From: Toxorhynchites rutilus septentrionalis
Lineage: Eukaryota > Arthropoda > Insecta > Diptera > Culicidae
Direction of reading: 5' to 3'
DNA length: 64,000 nt
Assembly: GCF_029784135.1 (NCBI RefSeq)
Contig: NC_073745.1
Location: 275,010,166-275,074,165, forward strand
In this document: piece after piece, positions 55,072 through 64,000 of the stretch
How positions within the stretch are numbered: position 1 is the stretch's first letter
Layout: each line of letters opens with the position of its first letter
Made by a program: the position numbers and the translations under genes
Notes under the pieces: generated by a model
The model's input: the letters and a program-made list of their open reading frames with translations, nothing else
The model's database searches: none
Told to the model about the DNA's origin: nothing

Positions 55072-56338
55072 GACGTGGGACTACGTCTAACCGGAATATA
55101 TGGAGGGTAAAATGAAAACCTAAACACAGAACATGCAGGAAAAAATGAAAGATTTCGAATGCTTATAGCTCGAACATTTCGTACTGGATAGGAGAGATGT
55201 TTGCATCAATTGATAGGGAATATTTCTACACATCTATCGCAACTAACAAAATGTTGTTTTTCATTAGATAAACAATTGAATAACTGTAAAATATTAGGCG
55301 TTATCTAAACGCCCTAACTGCATCGTTTTGATTGGCCCGATTTACGGTTTCCCTAACACAGCCATCAAAACCAAGCAGCCTTGGGGAAATCGGCATTGCA
55401 AATACATGAAAGTAGGGGGACTTTTGTTCTCATCGAAAAATGTTCCCTAACACAGACTTTAAAACCAAGCAGCGAAATCGGCATTGCAAACACACGAAAG
55501 TAGGGGGAGTTTTTGTTCCCACTGAAATGTGTTCCCTAATAGAGATTTCTAAACCAAGGTGCCTGGAGAAATCGGTATTTCAAATTCATGCAAGTCGGGG
55601 GTATTTTTGTTCCAACTGGAATGTGTTTCCCTAACACAGACTTCAAATCCATGGAGCGTGGGGAAATCGGCATTGCGAATTCATACAAATCGGGGGTATT
55701 TTTGTTCCGATTGAAATGTGTTTCCCTAACACAGACTTCAAAGCCGAGGTTTCTGGGGAAATCGGCTCTGCAAATAAATGCAAACTGCGAGTACTTTTGT
55801 CCTCGCTTGCCTTTGTGCAGAGTGGAATATGTCTGTCCTAACATGATCTTCTAAACTTAGGAACCTGGGAAAATCGTGCATCGACACTAGAAGCGAATGA
55901 ACTTCCCAGTTTCAAGCAAATTCGAGATTCGAGAAGTATGTACACTTTTGGGATGTAAACTTCAGAGGGAAATGTAAAATAAAATAATCGTTTGATAATT
56001 ATTTTTTTTGTCTTTATTGGAAAGATTTTCAGCCTTAGGCTGGTTCATCAAACGTTTGATAATTCTTCCGTACATATATTTTGTTCTAGTCATCATACCA
56101 AACGTAAAAGGTCCGTCATTAAATTTACTTGTAACGAAGAACAATCAATCACAATAAATGAATTGACTTTACATGGCATTTGTTCATTTTTTTCACTCAC
56201 AGAGCAAATATATTGAACTCAATTGAATTTGGAAACTGTTTCATTCAATCAAGAATTTAGTCAATACAAACGAATGATTGCTAAGCTAAGGTAGTTTCAC
56301 GTCAACCTTGCGGTTATATCATAGATATAACCCACCCA
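55072..56338 (-). mobile_element. Helentron/HINE-like element, copy C
   Basis: Its boundaries are exact because the mariner transposase frame resumes on either side. In element orientation (minus) it starts TGGGTGGGTTATATCTATGA, has TGACGTGAAACTA (56304-56292), and ends TAGTCCCACGTCA (55083-55071). Target is an oligo-T run (TTTT at 55068-55071, eight T at 56339-56346). The end regions match copies A and B; the core is a 95-bp minisatellite. Confidence 0.65.
55348..55870 (-). repeat. Minisatellite, about 95 bp x 5.5
   Basis: Repeats begin (plus strand) CCCTAACACAGACTTCAAA at about 55353, 55443, 55533, 55630, 55726 and 55838 (last partial), each with AAATCGGCATTGCAAA and GGGGGTATTTTTGTTCC. Units differ by about 10-20 percent, so the array is older than the H2A array. 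Confidence 0.85.
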
Positions 56339-56832
56339 TTTTTTTTGCCACAAATTGAAGATATGGATACGGATGACATGTGGTTTCAGCAGGACGGCGC
56401 CACGTGCCACACAACACGACCGAACATGGCCATATTGCGAACGAAATTTGAGGGACGCATAATTTCGCGTTTTGGTGATGCCAATTGGCCGTCCAGATCA
56501 TGAGATTTGATCCCGCTAGACTTTTTTTTGTGGGGTTATGCGAAAGACCGTGTCTATGCCAACTCTCCGCAAACTCTTGAACATTTGAAAGACAACATTC
56601 GTGAAGTTATGACCGAGACACCGCCCCATATGTGTCGAAAAGTAATCGAAAATTACCTGTTCCGTATCAAGGTGTACGAGGAAGCCCTAGGTGGACATTT
56701 GAATGTTGTTGTATTTCACACATAATGGCATAAACCAAACTTTAATTTGAAATAAAAGTTTCATCGAAATTCGAATTCTAAGTGTGTTTTATTTCAATTT
56801 ACTTTCGGAATTTAAAGTTGGAAAACCCTGTA

Positions 56833-57258
56833 CTTCTATCCGAAAACAATATTTTCTACTATAAATACAATCGAAATAAAACATCGCTCTCCTTTGACTG
56901 ATTACTATTTGGCAGCCTGTTTGCAAAAAAATTTGAGTACATTTGAACAAAAATATGAAAAACATGTAGAAAATATACAACGTTTTCAGTATACAATGCT
57001 TCCAGCGCTTTATCAGATACAAAACAAAGATTCAGGAAAAATGTGTTTAAAATAAAATTGTTCGCAATAAAAATAAAACCATGAAAAATAAAGCCTATTG
57101 TTATTATAACTAACTAGTTTTTGAGATGAAATCATTATTATTATTATCATTATTATCATTATCACTACCTAAAACAACATTTTACAATCAAAGTACTACT
57201 TGTAAACGATGACTTAAAAATATATTGTATTGATAGGAAGAGGTGGTGAGAAGTTTGG

Positions 57259-57261
<3 letters not shown>
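56833..57261. other. No feature recognised
   Basis: AT-rich, with a short (TTA)n run near 57137-57165. Nothing coding. Confidence 0.5.

Positions 57262-57336
<75 letters not shown>
57262..57336. repeat. (TA)n microsatellite at LTR insertion site
   Basis: About 37 TA units ending exactly where the errantivirus LTR begins. Confidence 0.97.
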
Positions 57337-57338
<2 letters not shown>

Positions 57339-57824
57339 TTAACTACGAGACCAACCTTAACCCCCGAAGTGTCAACCCTGGGATGAACACGACTCCAAAT
57401 TTACCTGAAGATAAGCAGTGCCCGCTCGAACAACTCAGAGCCCTACAACAGATACAACAACAACAAGCAGTTGCTCTCGAACTTTTAGAAAATAAGGAAA
57501 CGATCCTAAATAAACAATGACAATGTTTGCCACACCGTAGTTAGACAGTAAAGATAAGCAACGAACAATAAGGACCGAAATAGCAATAAACGATTTAGAT
57601 CATTAGCAGTATCTCACATTCAGGGAAAACACAACACAATGCCGATAATAGCAGCAATAAAAAGGATCGAAGGATCGATAGGGAAATATAGAACAAACAG
57701 GTAGAAATAGGAAGTTAGGAGTAAAATGTAATGATGAATAAAAATCAGTTGGTATTTTAGCTTCAAGAGAACAACATCTCTTTTATTTCAAATATATCAC
57801 CTCCCGAACGTAAGTTATGTAACT
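57337..57824 (+). repeat. 5' LTR, 488 bp
   Basis: Begins AGTTAACTAC and ends GTTATGTAACT, the AGTTA..TAACT pattern of errantiviruses. An AATAAA lies near 57737. The following GGCGCAGTCGAAAGC resembles the tRNA-Ser-type primer site (TGGCGCAGTCG) of 297/17.6-like elements. Confidence 0.85.
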
Positions 57825-58316
57825 GGCGCAGTCGAAAGCCCGGGGAGAGCGATAAATCGGTAAAAGTGTTAGTGCATCGGAAAATCGAAGTGTGTGGTTC
57901 GCGACTCAGTGCAAATCGGAAGAATTTCGCCGCGAGTGAAGTGAACAAACGCAGCGATCAGGACGGAGCAACGTCGGACGAGAGATTTATTGCCACACCC
58001 GGAGCGAGCAACCTACCTGGACGCACCCGCTCGTAAGCACCACTGGCGGAACACCAGTTGGTTCGAGGTGAGTCACCCAAAGGGTTTTCTTACAAATCTT
58101 TCGCTTCCCTCTTTTCTATCCAGCTACCTGGCAAAGGTACGCCATCCGCTATAGATAATAATTTCATTCCAACTAACACTAGGATAAGAAACAAAAAGTT
58201 GAATTCCGACCATAAATAAGAGTAACAAGAGAAGAAAGAGTGATTCTCTCTAGCTAAATTGAATACCGGTCGTGAATAAGTGCGTAAAAACGTAATTAGT
58301 GCCAACCAATTAGTTT

Positions 58317-59576
58317 ATGATTACAAGAAAAATGGCCGACGAAATCCAGAAAAGGATTGACGAGCTTCTAGCTCAACTGGAACTTCAGAGAACAAAAATC
58401 GCCGGGTTGGAGGCAATCACTGCTTCAACTAGCGGAAATAATGGCCAATCGCCCCCTACTAGCTCATTAGGGATGATTATGGCAACAAAATTTGATGGAT
58501 CCCGAGTACCGGACGCGATCAAGATGATCCCCTCCTACAACGGCGATCCTAAAACCCTTTCATCCTGGCTCAATTCAGTAGATAGCAAACTCGAATTTGC
58601 TAAAAAACTGTGTCCCACGCCAGAAGAGCAGAATAAAGCTTTACCCTTATGGTACAGCATTATTCGAGATAAAGTCGTTGATAAAGCCAATGACGTGTTG
58701 GTGCAGAACCACACATCCACCGATTGGCTTGAAATAAAACAAACACTCGAAGAATACTTTGGAGATAAAAGGGACTTAAGCACCTTAATCACCAAAATAA
58801 ATTATTTGCAACAAAACTCAAAAACTATAGAGGAATTTTATAATGAATGTCGAGAGCTACTAGCCGACATCACTGCAAAAATATTGTTGCATCAAGAAAT
58901 GCGCATTTGCGCTAGAACCCTGACAGAAAATTACGAATGTATGATAACTAATGCATTCATGGACGGGTTAAGAGAACCGTATTCGACACTCGTTAGAGTG
59001 TCGCGTCCAGGAAATTTGAACGAGGCACGTCAAAGTGCTACCGAACAATTTAACGCGGCTCAACGAAAAAAGGAAAGGAACAATAAAACAGTAGTAGCAC
59101 CACAAAAAACAGCTTTTAGACCATCAATGCCGCAGTATAACACTTGGCAAAATAATAAATACCCAGCTCCACTCCACTTTTCCCAACCATCATTCAAAAG
59201 GCAACCCTCTCAGAATCTACAATACCAGAAACCTTCTTTTCAAAACACACAATTCCAAAGGCCATTCTATCCAAATCCCCAGCTTCAAAAACAAACAATT
59301 CCATATATTAAATCTGATCCATCAGGACAGCCCAAACAACAAGTACCTTTTCAAAAGTGGGGAGCTCAATTAAACAATTGCGAAACTACGCAATATAAAA
59401 ATTACGAACAGCGTCATGAGCACTCGCAAGAGCACTGTGCTTCAGAACAAAATTACGAAACAATTGTGATGCCAATCAATACAAATGAATACGAGAACAC
59501 TCCAGAAAACATAGAACCAGATATGACGGAAGAATTAAATTTTCATTCAGCCTTCGACCACCAGACAGGAAACTAG
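58317..59576 (+). CDS. Errantivirus gag
   Basis: Uninterrupted 419 codons; a second in-frame ATG at 58332 (MADEIQKR) may be the true start. An N-terminal coiled coil (residues 10-35) precedes a capsid-type domain with IPSYNGDPKTLSSWLNSVDS near residue 70 and EEYFGDKRDLSTLI near 145, then a Gln/Pro/Asn-rich tail. No CCHC knuckle. The protease frame overlaps at its 3' end in the -1 phase, as expected for ribosomal frameshifting in this group. Confidence 0.88.
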   Translation: MITRKMADEIQKRIDELLAQLELQRTKIAGLEAITASTSGNNGQSPPTSSLGMIMATKFDGSRVPDAIKMIPSYNGDPKTLSSWLNSVDSKLEFAKKLCPTPEEQNKALPLWYSIIRDKVVDKANDVLVQNHTSTDWLEIKQTLEEYFGDKRDLSTLITKINYLQQNSKTIEEFYNECRELLADITAKILLHQEMRICARTLTENYECMITNAFMDGLREPYSTLVRVSRPGNLNEARQSATEQFNAAQRKKERNNKTVVAPQKTAFRPSMPQYNTWQNNKYPAPLHFSQPSFKRQPSQNLQYQKPSFQNTQFQRPFYPNPQLQKQTIPYIKSDPSGQPKQQVPFQKWGAQLNNCETTQYKNYEQRHEHSQEHCASEQNYETIVMPINTNEYENTPENIEPDMTEELNFHSAFDHQTGN

Positions 59577-61381
59577 CAAACAATTTTCTTCCTTTTCTTG
59601 AGATAAGTCTTAAGAATCGGAAACCGCTCCGATTACTGATTGATACGGGAGCAAATCAAAACTATATCACCCCAAATATTGTCCCAAAACCAGCAATAGA
59701 TCGAGGCCCTAGACATAAAATTAAAAATATCAACGGAACTCATGACGTCGAGGAATTTACGCTTTTCAATCCATTTGCTAAATTTTCAGAGGATATTCCG
59801 TCTCAAAAGTTTTTTCTATTCAAATTTCATAACTATTTCGATGGATTGATCGGTTTTGAAACCCTTCGGTCATTAAATGCAATTATTGATACCGCGTCAA
59901 ATTCATTACAGATAGGAAGCTTTACTATACCCTTACACAAAAAATTTCCTGACACAATCACACTTAACGCTAATGAAACACAAGTAGTTACCATTCCTAC
60001 CAAAACCAAACGGCGATTTCTTGATTGAACATGAAGTAGCAATAGCCCCTATGATTGGTATACTAGCTGGACTATACCACTATCATGATCAGAAGGCTTA
60101 TGTCATGATACACAACTACGATTCAGACAATAAACAAATAAATATTTGTGACCTAATAGAAGTTGAAATTAATAACTTCGAAACGCAGTCATCCTTCTAT
60201 CCACTCGTGCCCCAAAACGAGCACAAGAACCTTTTTAACAAAATACGACACGAAAATTTGAATAATGAAGAAAGGCAAAGGCTTTTCAAACTTCTCCACC
60301 AATTTCAAGACGTATTTTATAATGATGGAGAAAAACTAACATTAACAAACGCTACTCGACATCACATTAACACTGTGGATGAACTTCCCGTCTATTCGAA
60401 AACATATCGCTACCCATTTTGCCAGAAGGAGGAGGTTCAGCAGCAGGTAAATCAAATGCTAGAACAAGGTATTATTCGAGCTTCAGATAGCCCTTATAAT
60501 TCGCCCGTCTGGATTGTACCTAAGAAGCTTGATGCTTCCGGACAACGGAAATGGAGATTGGTGATCGATTATCGCAAGCTTAATAGCAAAACGGTAGACG
60601 ATCGATACCCGATCCCAAATATCACCGATATACTAGATAAACTGGGAAAATGTCAGTATTTTTCCACCCTTGATTTAACATCAGGATTCCACCAAATCGA
60701 AGTCGACTCAAAAGACATTCGTAAAACAGCATTTAGTGTTGATGGAGGACACTACGAGTTTATTCGGATGCCTTTCGGCTTGAAGAATGCACCCGCTACC
60801 TTTCAAAGGGTAATGGATAACATTCTTAGAAAGCACATTGGAACACGATGCTTAGTTTACATGGATGATATAATCATCTTCGCAACTAGCCTACAAGAGC
60901 ACTTGTTAAACCTGAAATTAATTCTATAAACCCTCAGAGAGTTCAATATGAAGATACAAGTTGATAAGTGCGAGTTTCTTCAGAAAGAAGTTGCGTTTCT
61001 AGGACATGTAATAACCTCTGAAGGAGTGAAACCCAATCCCGGAAAAATCAACGTAATTAAACAATGGCCAATACCAAAAAACGAGAAGGAACTAAAAGGG
61101 TTCCTTGGAGTAATCGGATACTATAGAAAATTTATCAGAGATTTTGCGAAAATTGCAAAACCTCTTACGCAACGGCTTCGTAAGGGCGAGAAGATCAAAC
61201 ACACAAGTGAGTTCATCTCAGCCTTCAACCGTTGTAAGGACATTTTAACAAGTAGCCATGTCCTCCAATACCCTGACTTTTCCAAACGCTTTATACTTAC
61301 CACTGATGCATCGAATTATGCATTAGGTGCAGTTTTATCCCAAGGCCCTATCGGTAAAGACAAACCCATTGCCTTCGGATC
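59573..61381 (+). pseudogene. Errantivirus pol (protease, RT, start of RNase H), disrupted
   Basis: The protease has RLLIDTGANQNYI near 59640. A one-base shift near 60012 moves the frame to 60021-60929, which holds [43 protein letters not shown] and YMDDIIIF (catalytic) near 60865. A TAA at 60927 interrupts it, then the RT connection and the RNase H start (TTDASNYALGAVLSQ near 61305) follow. The frame is cut at 61381 by a LINE and continues at 63434. Confidence 0.88.
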
Positions 61382-61411
61382 CTGGTATACAACACAGACA
61401 GGGGACAGATA

Positions 61412-62575
61412 GTGAAGAATATCTCGGCGGGAGTTCCACAAGGCTCCATCCTAGGTCCTACGCTTTGGAACACGATGTACGACGGTGTTCTAAGGCTGAA
61501 GCTACCCAGAGGTGTGGAGATCGTGGGCTTCGCGGACGACATCGTAACAACGGTAATCGGCGAGACGCTTCAGGAGGTGGAAATGTTGGCGACTGAGGCT
61601 GTAGACATGATCGGTAGTTGGATGGACAGCGTAAAGCTCCAGATGGCACATCACAAAACCGAGGTGCTGTTAGTGAGCAATTGTAAGGCAGTGCTGCGGG
61701 CAGAGGTATCGGTCGGAGGACATACCATCGTTTCGAAGCGGGCGGTGAAGTACCTCGGAGTCATGATCGACGACCGGCTGAACTTCAACCAGCACGTCGA
61801 CTATGCATGTGGGAAGGCGTCAAAGGCCATCAACGTGGTGGCGAGGATCATGCCAAATAGCTTTGGCCCAAGCAGCAGCAAGAGGCGTCTCTTGGCAAGT
61901 GTATCTTCGTCGATACTGAGGTATGGTGGCCCTGCCTGGTTGGCGGCTCTGGAAACCCACCGAAATCGGAGGAAGCTGAACAGCACATTCCGACTCATGG
62001 CCATGCGAGTCGTAAGTGCTTATAGGACCATTTCGACAGAAGCTGTGTGTGTAATCGCCGGAATGATTCCCATCTGCATCACTCTGGCGGAAGATAGCGA
62101 GTGCTACAAGCGACGGGAAAGCAGAGGTATCCGGAAATTGATGAGAGCGGAGTCGTTGGACAAATGGCAGTATGAATGGGATACGGCAGAAAATGGTAGA
62201 TGGACGTACAGGCTGATACCGGTACTTTCGACCTGGTTGAACAGGAAACACGGTGAAGTTAACTTTTACTTGACGCAGTTTCTGTCTGGGCATGGCTGTT
62301 TCAGGCAATATCTACACCGGTTCGGGCACGCAGTTTCACCCCTCTGTCCGGAGTGTGGAGATATGGAGGAAACACCGGAGCACGTCGTTTTTGTCTGTCC
62401 CAGGTTCATCGAAAGGCGCGAGGGGCTGCCTGCACTTCATGTCGAGAATATTGTGGAGGAGATGTGTCGCGACGAGATGATCTGGAATGCCGTGAGCAGT
62501 GCAATCACACAAATCATGTCGGAGCTGCAGCGAAGGTGGAGGGCTGACCAAAGTGCTGACAACGTCCGACGGTGA
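61412..62575 (+). pseudogene. R1-like reverse transcriptase, C-terminal part
   Basis: The 387-codon frame is open but lacks the RT N-terminus and endonuclease. Visible are GVPQGSILGPTLWN, VGFADDIVTTV with the catalytic ADD, HHKTEVLLVS, KYLGVMIDDRLNF, a thumb region, and a C-terminal CPECGDMEETPEHVVFVC zinc knuckle (CxxC..H....C). These are features of R1-clade ORF2. It is dead because 5' truncation removed the start, although this part keeps its frame. Confidence 0.88.
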
Positions 62576-62619
62576 AAGGTGAACAACGGCGACGGCTGTT
62601 GCAAGAGATGGTACCTCAC

Positions 62620-63136
62620 GAGAGTAGCTGTGACGGGGTGCGCGTTGTGTTGGAGGGCACCACCTAATCGGCTCTCCGCTGGGAAGAGAAATCCTGCGAG
62701 GGTGACTGTGACGGGGCGCGCGTCAAGTTGGAGGGCGCTTCCTAATCGGTGCACGTCTCGACAGGTAAACGGATACTGCCGCGGAGAACAGCAAAAGGCC
62801 TACCTGACAACGCCTGATCGTGGCCTGGATGGAGGAACACCGCGAACATTTCGAAGGAACGAGCATCAAGGATGAAGCCACGATCAAAATGGTGAATACC
62901 CCACGAGAGTAGCTGTGACGGAGTGCGCGTCAGGTTGGAGGGCACTGCCTAATCGGCGCTCCGTTGGGAAGAGAAATCCTGCGAGGGTGACTGTGACGGG
63001 GCGCGCGTCAAGTTGGAGGGCGCTTCCTAATCGGTTCACGTCTCGACAGGTGAGAAACCCCGCGAGGGTGGCTGTGACGGGTTGCGCGTCAAGTTGGAGG
63101 GCAATTCCTAATCGGTTCACGTCTCGACGGGTAAAT
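62620..63136 (+). repeat. 78-bp repeats in LINE 3' region
   Basis: Five units starting GAGRGTRGCTGTGACGG or GAGGGTGACTGTGACGG at 62620, 62698, 62903, 62981 and 63062, each with GCGCGTCAAGTTGGAGGG and CCTAATCGG. Two alternate types (ending GGGAAGAGAAATCCTGC or CACGTCTCGACAGG) suggest duplication of a dimer. Confidence 0.85.
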
Positions 63137-63400
63137 TCAAAATGCCTGCGAAGAGGACATCAGCGCAGTGGAATTAATAACGAATGGAAAGAAAAAAATA
63201 TTGAGAAAAAGGGAAGGACAACGCTAGTTTGCGTTGAAAACTCGAGAAGTGCATGAGCACAGCCGCCCCCTGAAGTAGTCGCCTAGATGTGGTCCCAGGG
63301 GGAATAAGGCAACGAGTAGAGGGCTTGGTTTTTGTGGGTGCGATCCCCACTCGACGTCTGGGTTAACCCTTCCCAGGTAAGGCTGGTAGAGCGTTCCTCA

Positions 63401-63433
<33 letters not shown>

Positions 63434-64000
63434 CCCATTGCCTTCGCATCACGCACCCTAAGCAAAACCGAAGAAAAATATTCAGCCATTGAAAAAGAAC
63501 TCCTCGCCATTGATTGGGCATGTAAATATTTCAGGCCATACTTATACGGTCGGAAGTTCACGTTATATACCGACCACAAACCATTGACATACGCACTCAA
63601 TTTAAAAACTCCAAACGACAGACTCATACGCATGAAACTGCGTCTGGAAGAATTCGACTACGAGATTCAATACCGTTCCGGCAAACAAAATGTAGTAGCC
63701 GACGGGTTATCGCGAGTCACTCAAGAGTTAAATTCAAATGAAACAGAATCGTTACCGGATGCATCAACCGCACGTTCCACAGATTCTGACAATGACATCC
63801 CTATAAGAATGACCGAATCTCCACTTAACTTTTTCAAACATAAAATTCTTATCAAGAAGGGAGATAGAAATACTGAAACATTAGAACAAATTTTCCCAGG
63901 AGTCCAAAGACGCACTTTGATGAGAGCAACATTTGGTGTCTCTATAGCTATAAAGATATTTCGGGACTATATGCATTCTTCAAGAGTTAACTGCATTCTT
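63434..64000 (+). CDS. Errantivirus RNase H and connector, runs off window
   Basis: Continues the interrupted pol: PIAFASRTLSKTEEKYSAIE, YTDHKPLTYALNLKTPNDRL and RSGKQNVVADGLSR are the conserved RNase H/tether region of gypsy elements. The frame is open to the window edge, where integrase should follow. Confidence 0.85.

Larger units (their letters stand above)
54380..56725 (+). pseudogene. DD41D-type transposase, broken by insertion and point lesions
   Basis: It starts MDRFSIAQRVNFVKLYYKNR at 54380, then a frameshift. From 54577 a good frame gives an HTH (NVSIPRCAQQLGLSNTSLWR), FFSDEEHFELGG with the first Asp, and VTVWCALWSGGVIGPYFF, reaching GRMLTDF at 55070. The frame resumes at 56346 with LPQIEDMDTDDMWFQQDGAT (second Asp), FEGRIISRF, a TGA where Cys is expected near 56500, then DLIPLDFFLWGYAKD with the third Asp, and ends LNVVVFHT at 56725. 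Confidence 0.88.
54267..56830 (+). mobile_element. Mariner-superfamily DD41D-type transposon, interrupted
   Basis: Inverted ends CAGGGTTTTCCA (54267) and, inverted, CAGGGTTTTCCA (to 56830), with a second shared block TTCCGAAAGTA inside each end. TA flanks both sides (54265-54266 and 56831-56832). Without the 1.27-kb insertion (55072-56338) it is about 1.3 kb. The 41-residue catalytic spacing fits DD41D (rosa-like) mariners; family assignment inferred. Confidence 0.85.
61382..63433 (+). mobile_element. 5'-truncated R1-like LINE
   Basis: A 26-A tail ends at 63433. The target duplication AAACCCATTGCCTTCG plus SATC (one mismatch) is at 61362-61381 and 63431-63450, within the RNase H coding sequence of the errantivirus. 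About 2.05 kb remains of an element normally several kb longer. Confidence 0.92.
57337..64000 (+). mobile_element. Second errantivirus (gypsy-type), continues beyond window
   Basis: LTR, primer-binding site, gag, protease, RT, RNase H on the plus strand, interrupted at 61382-63433 by a LINE. Integrase, any env and the 3' LTR are outside the window. The different primer tRNA and sequence show it is a separate family from the element at 23.0-30.3 kb. Confidence 0.9.

Noticed and set aside
55440..55854. Frames of 64-102 codons in the 55-kb region
   Set aside because: They are translations of the 95-bp minisatellite (recurring VGGIFVPTGMCFP-like pattern), not genes.

Overview
The window is animal nuclear DNA, most likely from a culicine mosquito (Aedes-type). 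The reasons are intron-containing genes with GT..AG splice sites, a TATA plus TCAGT insect core promoter, mosquito-type DD37E (ITmD37E) transposons, tRNA-derived SINEs with A and B boxes, insect errantiviruses, and very dense nesting of mobile elements. The species is inferred. There are no operons, CRISPR arrays or bacterial features.

Only two host genes look intact, both on the minus strand. One at 11.7-14.05 kb is a four-exon vitamin K-dependent gamma-carboxylase (658 codons) with a recognisable core promoter. The other at 34.2-36.3 kb is a three-exon, 638-codon secreted protein with a Gln/Tyr/Asn/Pro-rich middle and a Cys-containing C-terminal domain. Their splice junctions were worked out by hand and keep frame throughout.

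The most unusual structure is at 2.6-10.9 kb. A PIF/Harbinger transposon (TAA target duplication) is split by a 7 kb element with Helentron/HINE-like architecture. Inside that element lie four and a half tandem copies of a 1318-bp unit. Each copy carries a dead histone H2A gene on the minus strand with a histone 3'-end stem-loop. The four full units also carry a TATA box and a second stem-loop on the plus strand. Two more elements with the same ends occur at 32.6-33.7 kb (interior may be an H3 remnant) and 55.1-56.3 kb (minus strand, interior a 95-bp minisatellite, sitting inside a DD41D mariner-type transposon). All three abut oligo-A/T.

The rest is nested mobile DNA. At 15-16.3 kb is an intact ITmD37E element. 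At 17.5-18 kb is a 500-bp SINE with a 13-bp duplication. At 18.4-23 kb an RTE-like fragment is split by a CCCGC-ended DD37E relic that itself holds a second DD37E element and a mariner. At 23.0-30.3 kb is a minus-strand errantivirus with an env-like gene and a truncated 5' LTR. At 31-32.2 kb are mariner and Copia scraps. At 38.5-44.2 kb are a hAT non-autonomous element, an I-like LINE and two abutting mariners. At 44.3-48.3 kb a mariner-superfamily relic contains a hAT-like element, which contains a further CCCGC element. At 49-50 kb are two SINEs, one inside a Harbinger MITE, and at 52.7-53.7 kb is a hAT relic holding a second copy of that MITE. From 57.3 kb to the window edge is a second errantivirus, inserted at a (TA)n tract and split by an R1-like LINE.

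Target-site duplications and empty-site comparisons make much of the insertion order readable from the sequence alone. Family names rest on motifs read by eye; no database search was possible.
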